Assembly (NCBI GenBank): GCA_947174835.1
Contig: CAMWKM010000013.1
Span: forward strand, 1-35,220
Origin: an uncultured Prevotella sp.
Lineage (GTDB): Bacteria; Bacteroidota; Bacteroidia; Bacteroidales; Bacteroidaceae
Direction of reading: 5' to 3'
DNA: 35,220 nucleotides
The translations under genes and the position numbers were made by a program. Positions 15,287 through 22,641 of the stretch are shown here, one piece after another; position 1 is the stretch's first letter; each line of letters opens with the position of its first letter. Under the pieces are notes generated by a model, which saw only the letters and a program-made list of their open reading frames with translations, was not told where the DNA came from and did no database searches.

Positions 15287-16228
15287 ATGATCAGACTTGC
15301 CACCGTTTCCCCATGCTACAACGAGGAAGACATTCTGCGACATTCCGCAGAACGCCTAACGGCTCTTTTCGAGGATCTGATTGCAAAGGAAAAGATTACG
15401 CCCGACAGTCTGATGGTCTTTGTCAATGATGGTAGTCGCGACCATACGTGGGACATCATCTGCCAACTGCACAAGGAGAACAGGCATATACGTGGCATCA
15501 ATCTGGCTCGCAACGTGGGCCACCAGAATGCCATCATGGCCGGCATGATGACTGCCAAGGAATGGGCCGATGCGGTGGTTACCATCGATGCCGACCTTCA
15601 GGACGACCTTCAAGCCGTTGAGAAAATGGTGGATGCCCATGCTCAGGGCAGCGAGATAGTCTACGGCGTAAAAGAGCAACGCACGGCTGTCCCCCTGCTG
15701 AAGCGCATTTCGGCAGAGGCTTTCTATCGACTGCAAGCCACAATGGGTGTGGAAAACATCATGAACCATGCAGACTTCCGCCTGATGAGCCGTAAGGCAC
15801 TCAACATCCTGGCTACTTATCCAGAGAAGAACCTCTACCTGCGGGGGCTTATTCCGATGATGGGGCTGAAGTCGTCGAAGGTTGATGATACCATTAGCGA
15901 ACGTACGGCAGGCACGTCGAAATACACACTGAGCAAAATGATGGGCCTGGCCCTGAACGGCATCACCTCTTTTTCAGTGAAACCACTCTATGCCATTGTC
16001 TATCTGGGGGTGCTGTTTCTCTTTATCAGCCTTGTCATTGGCATCAACGTGCTCTATGCCATTATCACCGGCACGGCTGTTGCAGGCTGGTCGTCGCTCA
16101 TCCTTAGCATCTGGATAGTTGGCGGCTTCTTGCTGATCTCCATCGGCACAGTGGGCATCTATATCGGCAAAATCTATCAAGAGGTAAAAAGACGCCCATT
16201 GTATCATATTATAGAAATCTTAGAATAA
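15287..16228 (+). CDS. GT2-family membrane glycosyltransferase (DPM1/GtrB/ArnC-like)
   Basis: The 313-residue protein has a GT-A catalytic domain: 'VSPCYNEED' (7-15), 'FVNDGSRDHTW' (45-55), 'NLARNVGHQNAIMAG' (72-86) and the metal-binding 'DADLQDD' (101-107). Two C-terminal hydrophobic segments follow (about 234-258 and 268-294), then the basic tail 'KIYQEVKRRPLYHI'. This is the plan of polyprenyl-phosphate glycosyltransferases such as GtrB and ArnC, which load a sugar onto undecaprenyl phosphate. It probably supplies a lipid-linked sugar for glycan modification. It heads a plus-strand series with the PLP enzyme, nucleotidyltransferase and LicD genes, although a separate promoter precedes the PLP gene. 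Confidence 0.92.
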   Translation: MIRLATVSPCYNEEDILRHSAERLTALFEDLIAKEKITPDSLMVFVNDGSRDHTWDIICQLHKENRHIRGINLARNVGHQNAIMAGMMTAKEWADAVVTIDADLQDDLQAVEKMVDAHAQGSEIVYGVKEQRTAVPLLKRISAEAFYRLQATMGVENIMNHADFRLMSRKALNILATYPEKNLYLRGLIPMMGLKSSKVDDTISERTAGTSKYTLSKMMGLALNGITSFSVKPLYAIVYLGVLFLFISLVIGINVLYAIITGTAVAGWSSLILSIWIVGGFLLISIGTVGIYIGKIYQEVKRRPLYHIIEILE

Positions 16229-16265
16229 AATAAGAATAAAGAAATAAGAATTACAAAATATTTTG

Positions 16266-16273
16266 TACCTTTG
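16266..16273 (+). promoter_or_regulatory. -7 promoter box for the PLP enzyme-nucleotidyltransferase-licD unit
   Basis: TACCTTTG, 20 nt before the ATG at 16294, a perfect -7 box. Confidence 0.65.
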
Positions 16274-16293
16274 CACACAAATTTAATACAATT

Positions 16294-17340
16294 ATGGATA
16301 TCAAACAGAACTATTTGGACAGGAATGAGTTTAATTTCGAACCAAGCCAAAAGGTGGTCGAAGCCATCAAGAACTTCAATCCTAAGGATTTGTGTTTCTA
16401 CACTCGCATTTACGATGAGGGAAAGAAAAGCGTCATCTCCGTACGCCTAAGCGAAATCTATGGTGTACCGGAGGAACAGGTACTGCTGGCCTACGGTGGT
16501 GAGGATATTCTGAAGAACGCCATACACTATTACTTGATGAAGGGCGACAACAAAAAAATCTTGATTCCAGAGTTTTCTTGGTGGTACTATAATAAAGTGG
16601 CCAATGAATGTTATGGCACCTTCGAAATGTATCCTCTGCACGAACAGGGCGACACATTTGCCTACGACATTGATGAGGTGATTGCCTACACCAATCGCAT
16701 TCATCCGCGTATGCTGCTTCTGGCATCGCCCAACAACCCAACGGGTAACAGCCTTACCTCCGATGAGATAGGACGTATTATGGAGAACATTCCCGATGAC
16801 ACGATGGTACTTATCGACGAGGCTTACGCAAGTTTCATTACCAGCGATACCGATTACATAGCTCCATTGGTAAACAAGTATAAGAACCTGATTATCTCAC
16901 GCACGTTCTCTAAGTTCTATGGACTGCCCGGCCTGCGCTGTGGCTTCGGCTTCATCGGTCAGGGACATACCCACTTCGTGAGTTACATCAATAAATATCT
17001 GGGCTACAACCGCTTCTCCGAGGCCGTGGCATTGGCTGCTCTCGACAGCGACGAGCATTATCGTCACGTAGCCGACGACATGGAATGGGGACGCCAGTTG
17101 TACAAGAAGGAGTTGGCAAACCTGCCCGGCTTCAAGGTATATAAGTCGGTGGCCAACTTCATTCTCATAAAGTATCCCATCGCCATAAAGGAAGCATTGC
17201 AGCAGGCTCTGGCCGAGCAACACTATAAAATCAAGTTCATGACCGACAAGGGTCTGGAGTCGTGTTTGCGCATTACTCTTGGCAGAAAAGAGCAGACACA
17301 GACAGTGGTAGATACTATTCTGAGGTGCGTCAATTCGTAA
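16294..17340 (+). CDS. HisC/CobD-like PLP-dependent aminotransferase or decarboxylase
   Basis: The 348-residue fold-type I PLP enzyme shows 'GGEDIL' (68-73), 'SPNNPTG' (145-151), 'VLIDEAYASF' (172-181) and the Schiff-base lysine in 'SRTFSKFYGLPGLRCGF' (Lys207), with C-terminal 'LRITLGRKEQ' carrying the carboxylate-binding Arg. Length and motifs fit histidinol-phosphate aminotransferase, but the context is glycan genes, not a his operon. The same family includes CobD, which decarboxylates O-phospho-L-threonine, and phosphoserine-decarboxylating relatives. Only 12 bp separate it from a LicC-like nucleotidyltransferase, so I infer that it makes or modifies the amino-alcohol phosphate activated by that enzyme. 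Substrate is not provable by eye. Confidence 0.85.
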   Translation: MDIKQNYLDRNEFNFEPSQKVVEAIKNFNPKDLCFYTRIYDEGKKSVISVRLSEIYGVPEEQVLLAYGGEDILKNAIHYYLMKGDNKKILIPEFSWWYYNKVANECYGTFEMYPLHEQGDTFAYDIDEVIAYTNRIHPRMLLLASPNNPTGNSLTSDEIGRIMENIPDDTMVLIDEAYASFITSDTDYIAPLVNKYKNLIISRTFSKFYGLPGLRCGFGFIGQGHTHFVSYINKYLGYNRFSEAVALAALDSDEHYRHVADDMEWGRQLYKKELANLPGFKVYKSVANFILIKYPIAIKEALQQALAEQHYKIKFMTDKGLESCLRITLGRKEQTQTVVDTILRCVNS

Positions 17341-17352
17341 ATCATCACCATT

Positions 17353-18081
17353 ATGATTGGAGTTATCCTTGCCGCCGGCATGGCCAAACGCCTGCGCCCA
17401 CTGACCGACACAAAGCCGAAATGCTTGCTTGAAGTAGGTAGTAAGACACTTCTGCAACGTACCGTTGATGCCATGTTACAGACTGGCATCAGCCAATTGG
17501 TTGTCGTCACAGGCTATTACGCACAAATGCTTCGCGATTTCCTCACGACACACTACCCACAACTCAACATTCACTTCATCGACAACCCCGACTACGAACA
17601 CAACAACAACGTCTATTCACTATGGCTGGCAGGTCAGGTGGTACGTGGACGCGAGTTTCTGCTCATGGATAGCGACATCCTGTGCGACCCCGCCGCTGTG
17701 GCAGAAGTGGCTCGTCAGCAAGGATCGGCCTTGGCCTTAAACCGTCATGAGTTGGGCGATGAAGAAATGAAGGTTGTCGTAGACGACAACATGAACATTA
17801 CGGAAATCAGCAAGACCTGTAGCCCCGACGAGGCGTTGGGCGAGAGCGTGGGCATCGAGAAAATCGCAGCTGACTACTCGGATGCCCTTTTCCGCGAACT
17901 TGACAAGATGATTGAACAGGAAGGACTCATCGATATATTCTACGAGCGAGCTTTCGAACGTCTCATTGCCCAAGGGCATACGTTCCATGTAATAGACACC
18001 ACCAATTTCTTCAGCTACGAACTGGATACTCCTGAAGACTTTGCAAAGGCTACGGAACTTATGCCCCAAGAGCTGTTATAA
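17353..18081 (+). CDS. LicC-like sugar/choline-phosphate nucleotidyltransferase
   Basis: The 242-residue enzyme begins with the nucleotidyltransferase signature 'LAAGMAKRLRPLTDTKPKCL' (6-25). It then has the 'HNNNVYSLWLA' stretch (83-93), resembling the YNNxYSLxLA sequence of LicC-type CTP:phosphocholine and PntC-type cytidylyltransferases. The metal-binding acidic motif is 'LLMDSDIL' (103-110), and 'YELDTPEDF' (222-230) closes the domain. It probably forms a CDP- (or other NDP-) linked phospho-amino-alcohol. It is sandwiched between the PLP enzyme (12-bp gap) and a LicD gene (69-bp gap), the expected order for synthesis, activation and transfer of such a group. A plain hexose-1-phosphate nucleotidyltransferase is the alternative. 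Confidence 0.85.
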   Translation: MIGVILAAGMAKRLRPLTDTKPKCLLEVGSKTLLQRTVDAMLQTGISQLVVVTGYYAQMLRDFLTTHYPQLNIHFIDNPDYEHNNNVYSLWLAGQVVRGREFLLMDSDILCDPAAVAEVARQQGSALALNRHELGDEEMKVVVDDNMNITEISKTCSPDEALGESVGIEKIAADYSDALFRELDKMIEQEGLIDIFYERAFERLIAQGHTFHVIDTTNFFSYELDTPEDFAKATELMPQELL

Positions 18082-18150
18082 CACACATGGAGCCAGACCT
18101 AAAAGTCGAAGTAAGAAACGGATATTTGGTATCGGCAGAAATAAAGCATA

Positions 18151-18984
18151 ATGGCCAACTACGATCTTAGACAGTTGCATCGAAACATGCTCGGCATACT
18201 GACGGCTCTTGATGCCGCCTGTGAGGCCCATAACCTGCGTTACTACATCACGGCCGGCACCATGTTGGGAGCCATCCGTCACAAAGGCTTTATTCCCTGG
18301 GACGATGATGCTGACATTTGTATGCCTCGTCCCGATTATGATCGTCTCATTGCTCATGCCAGCGAATGGCTGCCAAAACGCTATGAGCTGGTGTGTGCTG
18401 AGAATGACGCTACTTATCCTCTGCCTTTTGCCAAGCTACAGGATGCTAATACAACACTTATTGAACGTGCCCACTTGCATTATCTCGGTGGTATCTATAT
18501 CGATGTATTTCCGCTTGATGGTGTACCTTCAAATGTTCTGACACGCTTATGGCATATCTGGCGCTATAAACTGCTACGCAAGAAACTTTACTTCACCCAT
18601 CGAGATCCCTATCGCCATGGTCACGGCCCCAGTTCGTGGTTGCCCTTGCTTTGCCGTCGCCTCTATACTGTACCACAATTGCAAGTCGACATCCGTCATT
18701 TGCTACTTAAATATGACTACGAGCAGTCACATTTAGTACAAGACTATGACGACGGCTATCACGGCTGCATGGAAAAAAGTATTCTTGGAAAGCCTACATC
18801 TTACGAGTTTGAGGACATACAATTGAAAGGCTACGAGCAATATGACGCCTATCTGTCGCAGAAATATGGCGACTACATGACTCCTCCTGCCGCTCCTAAT
18901 CGGCGACAACACAATTTCCACTATCTTGACTTAGAACTTCCCTACAGGGAGTATGCCACCACTCACTTCTCCAGTCACGAATAA
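18151..18984 (+). CDS. LicD-family phosphotransferase (paralogue 1)
   Basis: The 277-residue protein carries the LicD nucleotidyltransferase-fold core 'GTMLGAIRHKGFIPWDDDAD' (36-55), with metal-binding Asp residues in WDDDADI. LicD proteins transfer phosphocholine (or related groups) from a CDP-activated donor to surface glycans. Here the donor could come from the LicC-like enzyme immediately upstream. 'YLGGIYIDVFPLDGVP' and a C-terminal 'YGDYMTPP' are typical of the family. It is paralogous to 20745-21572: both begin MANY, share motif spacing and end in a similar Y-rich tail. It converges with GT4 paralogue B, 58 bp downstream, with no clear terminator between. Confidence 0.92.
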   Translation: MANYDLRQLHRNMLGILTALDAACEAHNLRYYITAGTMLGAIRHKGFIPWDDDADICMPRPDYDRLIAHASEWLPKRYELVCAENDATYPLPFAKLQDANTTLIERAHLHYLGGIYIDVFPLDGVPSNVLTRLWHIWRYKLLRKKLYFTHRDPYRHGHGPSSWLPLLCRRLYTVPQLQVDIRHLLLKYDYEQSHLVQDYDDGYHGCMEKSILGKPTSYEFEDIQLKGYEQYDAYLSQKYGDYMTPPAAPNRRQHNFHYLDLELPYREYATTHFSSHE

Positions 18985-19042
18985 GCCCCCCTTAAAGACT
19001 TTGAGAACTAAGAGCCGATATAACACATACTCGCTGAAAGTA

Positions 19043-20182
19043 TTACAGTAAGGATCTATAGATATCAGCAAACTTCTGTGCTGCCCCCGTGTTTTCAAAA
19101 CGCTGCACGTAGGTTTGGCTTCGTTCAATGCGTTGCTGTCGCCCTTCAGCACCGAAAAGAACTTGACTGATTGCATGAGCCATACCTTCATCGTCATCAG
19201 GATCCACATAAATACTATCAGGACCTCCGGCCTCTTCCAAGCACGACCCTGTGCAGGCAACCACGGGCAAACCCATACGGATGGCTTCGATGATAGGAAT
19301 GCCGAAACCCTCATAGCGCGATGGATAGACAAACGCATTAGCCATACGATAGATGGCAGGCAAGTCGTCATCGGGCACATCGTGTAGAATAATAACCCGA
19401 TCGGACAATCCCCATTCCACCATATACCGCTCTATCTGCTTCATATATGGTGTACGCCGCCCCACAATCACCAACATCACATCTTCAGACAGATACCGCA
19501 GTGCCTTGACAGCCAACAAGACGTTCTTGCGTTCCTCTATGGAACCCACGTTAAGCACATAGGAATCGGGCAAACCATAATGACTACGAACCTGCCACAT
19601 TTTCTGCGGCAAAGGCTCGGCTGCGAATCTGGTGGCACAACTCTGATAGACCACTTCAACGCGGTCACCGCTAATACCACCCAATTCACAGATGTCACGT
19701 TTGGTGCATTCGCTGATGGCTACTATACAATCCGCATCGCGAATCGCCTGCCGAAACTTATGGGTATAAATACTCACGTCCACCTTCTTGTAATATTCCG
19801 GATGGCGCATAAAAATCAGATCATGAATGGTCACCACACTTCTGATACCTGCCTTGCCCAATCCCTGAGGCAACTCACCGGAAAGACCATGAAAGACCTC
19901 CACTCCATCGGCCTTGAGTTGGCGCACAATACCTTTTGAACGCCACAATGCCTTACCCGGTCCTATCTTGTAGAAACCACGCGGATAGCAGAAATGCAGA
20001 TTATCACCTTCCGAAACTTGATTGCGCAGATCATCACGCCCCTTATCAACAGCATAGAGCCTAAGATCTAGTCCATTTATCTGTGCCAAGTCGTTAGCCA
20101 GCGTTCGTCCGTAACTACCCAGTCCCGTCCCATTGCGCACGATGCGTTTAGCATCCAATCCAATAGTTAGTGTCTGATTCAT
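19043..20182 (-). CDS. GT4-family glycosyltransferase (paralogue B)
   Basis: I set the start at 20182 (MNQTLTIGLDAKRIVRN) by alignment with paralogue A; upstream in-frame codons run through the promoter and are not conserved. The 379-residue protein has 'YVLNVGSIEERKNV', 'LVIVGRRTPY' and the canonical EX7E motif 'YPSRYEGFGIPIIEAI'. It resembles the enzyme at 14034-15170 along its whole length and in DNA over many blocks, but retains the FG lost there. The two therefore probably have related but diverged donor or acceptor specificity. It is transcribed against the flanking licD1 and licD2 genes. A -7 box ends only 5 nt before the ATG. Confidence 0.93.
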   Translation of the reverse strand: MNQTLTIGLDAKRIVRNGTGLGSYGRTLANDLAQINGLDLRLYAVDKGRDDLRNQVSEGDNLHFCYPRGFYKIGPGKALWRSKGIVRQLKADGVEVFHGLSGELPQGLGKAGIRSVVTIHDLIFMRHPEYYKKVDVSIYTHKFRQAIRDADCIVAISECTKRDICELGGISGDRVEVVYQSCATRFAAEPLPQKMWQVRSHYGLPDSYVLNVGSIEERKNVLLAVKALRYLSEDVMLVIVGRRTPYMKQIERYMVEWGLSDRVIILHDVPDDDLPAIYRMANAFVYPSRYEGFGIPIIEAIRMGLPVVACTGSCLEEAGGPDSIYVDPDDDEGMAHAISQVLFGAEGRQQRIERSQTYVQRFENTGAAQKFADIYRSLL

Positions 20183-20187
20183 GGGTA

Positions 20188-20195
20188 CAAAAGTA
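20188..20195 (-). promoter_or_regulatory. -7 promoter box next to the GT4 paralogue B start
   Basis: The minus strand reads TACTTTTG (TAnnTTTG) and ends 5 nt before the ATG at 20182. If used, the mRNA would be leaderless or nearly so. Confidence 0.45.
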
Positions 20196-20297
20196 CACAA
20201 AAATCCTGAATTTTCTGTACCAACAGGATAAAAAAACATGAATTCGATATAAGAAAGTAGTTCAAAAAGTTGTGGGAGTGAAATGTTTTTTGACTTC

Positions 20298-20322
20298 GTG
20301 CGCGCGTGCGCACGCATATATA
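20298..20322. other. 25-nt alternating purine-pyrimidine tract (Z-DNA-prone)
   Basis: Every position from 20298 to 20322 alternates purine and pyrimidine: first GTGC/GCGC steps, then CACGCATATATA. It contains the 12-bp palindrome GCGTGCGCACGC. It is strikingly G/C-rich inside an A/T-rich intergenic region. Confidence 0.7.
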
Positions 20323-20373
20323 AAAAGGTGTAGAAATATCCCTCCAATCATTTCTGCCACCGACCATTTTTAC

Positions 20374-20549
20374 TTCGATTATCTTTTGGTCGCGATTTGA
20401 TTATCTTTTGACTTCGGTTTGATAATCTTTTCACTTCCATTTGATTATCTTTTGCTCGCCATTTGATTATCTTTTCCAAGTCATTTGATTATCAAATGCC
20501 GACCATTTGATAATCAATTTTTCTGCACCCCCCATTTGATTATCTTTTG
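20374..20549. repeat. Eight-copy array of a 15-bp motif with 22-bp period
   Basis: Copies of TTTGATTATCTTTTG begin at 20374, 20396, 20418, 20440, 20462, 20484, 20506 and 20535. The first seven are exactly 22 bp apart; the last step is 29 bp. The 7-bp segments between copies vary (gtcgcga, acttcgg, acttcca, ctcgcca, caagtca, ccgacca). Copies differ at one to a few positions. Copy six forms the perfect palindrome CATTTGATTATCAAATG, so the motif core GATtATC is dyad-like. The array lies between divergent GT4-B and licD2 genes. It is too short-period for CRISPR. Confidence 0.9.
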
Positions 20550-20640
20550 CCCCGCAAAAAAGCATCTTTGGGAACTTATGCCTCCTCTGCTCAAAACAAG
20601 AAAATCAAAATATAAAAAAGTTACTCAAGGAGCAAGGTTT

Positions 20641-20665
20641 AAAATTCTTCATTATTGAGAATTTT
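20641..20665 (+). other. A/T-rich hairpin upstream of licD2
   Basis: Stem AAAATTCT/AGAATTTT (20641-20648 with 20658-20665), 9-nt loop, followed by CTTTT. It sits upstream of the licD2 -7 box, so it is not in that leader. It may be a terminator-like barrier or incidental. Confidence 0.35.
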
Positions 20666-20700
20666 CTTTTAAAAGGTGTGAGTTTCTCGGTTTTTATTTG

Positions 20701-20708
20701 TAACTTTG
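20701..20708 (+). promoter_or_regulatory. -7 promoter box for licD2
   Basis: TAACTTTG, 36 nt before the ATG at 20745. It excludes the in-frame codon at 20706 as a start. Confidence 0.6.
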
Positions 20709-20744
20709 CCACCGTCCGATCTACAACAACAAGAAAGAAAAACA

Positions 20745-21572
20745 ATGGCCAATTATAAGATAGAAGACATACATCAACGCATACTTAATATTTTGGTAAC
20801 CGTTGACAAAGTGTGCCGTGAACACGGCATACGCTACTGGCTTTCCGATGGTACTATGCTGGGGGCTGTACGCCACGGAGGCTTCATCCCTTGGGACGAT
20901 GATGCCGACATCGCCATGCCCCGTCCTGACTATGAGCGATTTATTAAACATGCCGATGAGTGGCTGCCTAAACCTTTTGAGATACAAACCTTCGAGAAAG
21001 ACGAGAATTGCACCAGCGTACTTCTGAAGGTGATTGATGGCAGTACAACGCTCATTGAACGGTGGTCGCTCAACCAACTCGGTGGCGTCTATATTGACGT
21101 GTGTCCTATTGACGGTGTGCCCGCGCAACGCTGGCATCGTCGTCTGCTCATCGGACTGATGCACATGATGGAGAGTTGGATCTATTTGCGTAGCCGAGAT
21201 CCTTATAAGCGAGGCCATAACTATACCTCGTGGTTGCCACGACTATTGCAGGCCACAGTGAAGAACATCACTCTGCAGCGAATGAAGAAACGCATCCAGA
21301 CTACTTATGACTACGAGACGGCTCCCCTCATTGCCGACTACAATACCGGTGAGCGCAGTGTAATGAAACATGAGACAATGGGCAAGCCGACCCCAATCAT
21401 GTTTGAGGGTCATGAGTTGATGGGCGTGGAACAGCCCGATGCTTACCTGAAGTGTCTGTACGGTGACTACATGAAATTGCCACCAGAAAATAAACGACGA
21501 ATCCACGGTTTCGACTATGTGGATTTCGACCATTCATATCACGATTATCACGATACCAGAGTCTTCAAATAA
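20745..21572 (+). CDS. LicD-family phosphotransferase (paralogue 2)
   Basis: The ATG at 20745 (MANYKIEDIHQRIL) is chosen because the -7 box covers the upstream in-frame candidate, and because this start matches paralogue 1. The 275-residue protein has 'GTMLGAVRHGGFIPWDDDAD' (36-55), 'LNQLGGVYIDVCPIDGVP' and a C-terminal 'LYGDYMKLPPENKRRIHGF'. It should transfer a phospho-linked substituent from a nucleotide-activated donor onto a glycan, as inferred for the family. The gene is followed after 7 bp by GT4-C, so it may decorate the product of that enzyme. Its long upstream region carries the 22-bp repeat array and the alternating tract. Confidence 0.92.
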   Translation: MANYKIEDIHQRILNILVTVDKVCREHGIRYWLSDGTMLGAVRHGGFIPWDDDADIAMPRPDYERFIKHADEWLPKPFEIQTFEKDENCTSVLLKVIDGSTTLIERWSLNQLGGVYIDVCPIDGVPAQRWHRRLLIGLMHMMESWIYLRSRDPYKRGHNYTSWLPRLLQATVKNITLQRMKKRIQTTYDYETAPLIADYNTGERSVMKHETMGKPTPIMFEGHELMGVEQPDAYLKCLYGDYMKLPPENKRRIHGFDYVDFDHSYHDYHDTRVFK

Positions 21573-21579
21573 CCAAACG

Positions 21580-22641
21580 ATGAAGAATGTGCTTGTTGAT
21601 TTCTCTCACTTGGCCGATTTCTGCGGTTTTGGTGAGATAGCCCGTAACTATGCACCGCTATTAGCCCAGATGCATCCATCAGATATGCATCTGATATTTA
21701 TCGTTCCAGACCACCTTGTAGGTACCTTCGGGTCAGACATAGACTATATCCGTCGTCATCACATACGCAAAGACTTACGGAAACTCGGTATGCATATAGA
21801 CCTATGGCATGCCACTGATCAGCAGTATCACCTGCGTGGGGGAGACCGCCATACGATTCAGCTGCTGACCGTTCACGACCTGAATTTCCTCCGTGAGAAG
21901 AGTGGCGTGCACCGCTGGCGGCATATCGTGCAGCTTTGGCTACGTATGCACCGAAGCTATCATCTGACTTGTATATCGCAGTATGTCAAGGACGATATTT
22001 TAGCTCACTATCATATCCGTCCTCAGTCCATCGACGTCATATACAATGGCATTGCCAATCATGAGTCGGAAAAGCAACTGCGCCCTTCTTTCGTAAGTGC
22101 CGAAGACGAGCAATTTTTCTTCACCATCGGCCAGATTCGAGAGAAGAAAAACTTCCAGACGTTAGTGCCAATGATGCGCCATTTCCCCAATCACAAACTC
22201 TATATCTGTGGCGACGACCATTTCGCTTTTGCCCAACAACTCCGACAGCAGATAGACAACGAAGGTGAGGGGCGTGTATTCTTGACAGGTAAAATCAAGG
22301 ACGAAGAGAAGCATTGGCTCTACGAACACGCTCAGGCTTTCCTTTTCCCAAGCCGTCTGGAGGGCTTCGGCATCCCCGTTCTGGAAGCCATGCGTTTTCG
22401 CTGCAAGGTATTTTCTTCCCGCTATAGTAGTCTGCCTGAAGTATGTGGTCCCCATGCAACCTACTGGAATGACTATTCGCCTAAAACAATGGCTGCCACG
22501 GTCAAGGATGCTCTCGTCACATGGCGAAAGGATTCGCAGGAGGCAGACGATGCAAAAGCCTACTCAGAGACTTTTAATTACCAGCATTATACGGAACAAT
22601 ATATTACTTTATACCGACAACTGCTGACAAAAGGCCTGTAA
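21580..22641 (+). CDS. GT4-family glycosyltransferase (C), diverged
   Basis: The start at 21580 (MKNVLVDFSHLADFCGFGEI) lies 7 bp after the licD2 stop; an earlier in-frame ATG would sit inside licD2. The 353-residue enzyme shows 'LLTVHDLNFL', 'VIYNGI', 'FFTIGQIREKKNFQTL', 'YICGDDHF' and the EX7E motif 'FPSRLEGFGIPVLEAM' of GT4 donor domains. It is clearly less similar to paralogues A and B than they are to each other. It probably adds a sugar to the same glycan. Its 3' end overlaps the convergent GT9 gene by 33 bp. Confidence 0.9.
   Translation: MKNVLVDFSHLADFCGFGEIARNYAPLLAQMHPSDMHLIFIVPDHLVGTFGSDIDYIRRHHIRKDLRKLGMHIDLWHATDQQYHLRGGDRHTIQLLTVHDLNFLREKSGVHRWRHIVQLWLRMHRSYHLTCISQYVKDDILAHYHIRPQSIDVIYNGIANHESEKQLRPSFVSAEDEQFFFTIGQIREKKNFQTLVPMMRHFPNHKLYICGDDHFAFAQQLRQQIDNEGEGRVFLTGKIKDEEKHWLYEHAQAFLFPSRLEGFGIPVLEAMRFRCKVFSSRYSSLPEVCGPHATYWNDYSPKTMAATVKDALVTWRKDSQEADDAKAYSETFNYQHYTEQYITLYRQLLTKGL

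Noticed and set aside
18087..18170. 27-codon frame between the nucleotidyltransferase and licD1
   Set aside because: It overlaps the licD1 start, has no ribosome-binding site and resembles nothing known.
20374..20549. CRISPR array
   Set aside because: The repeat is only 15 bp with 7-bp spacers and imperfect copies, and no cas gene is nearby. It fits a binding-site array better.
20641..20665. Terminator or attenuator for licD2
   Set aside because: The hairpin lies upstream of the licD2 -7 box and no plus-strand gene precedes it, so neither role can be supported.
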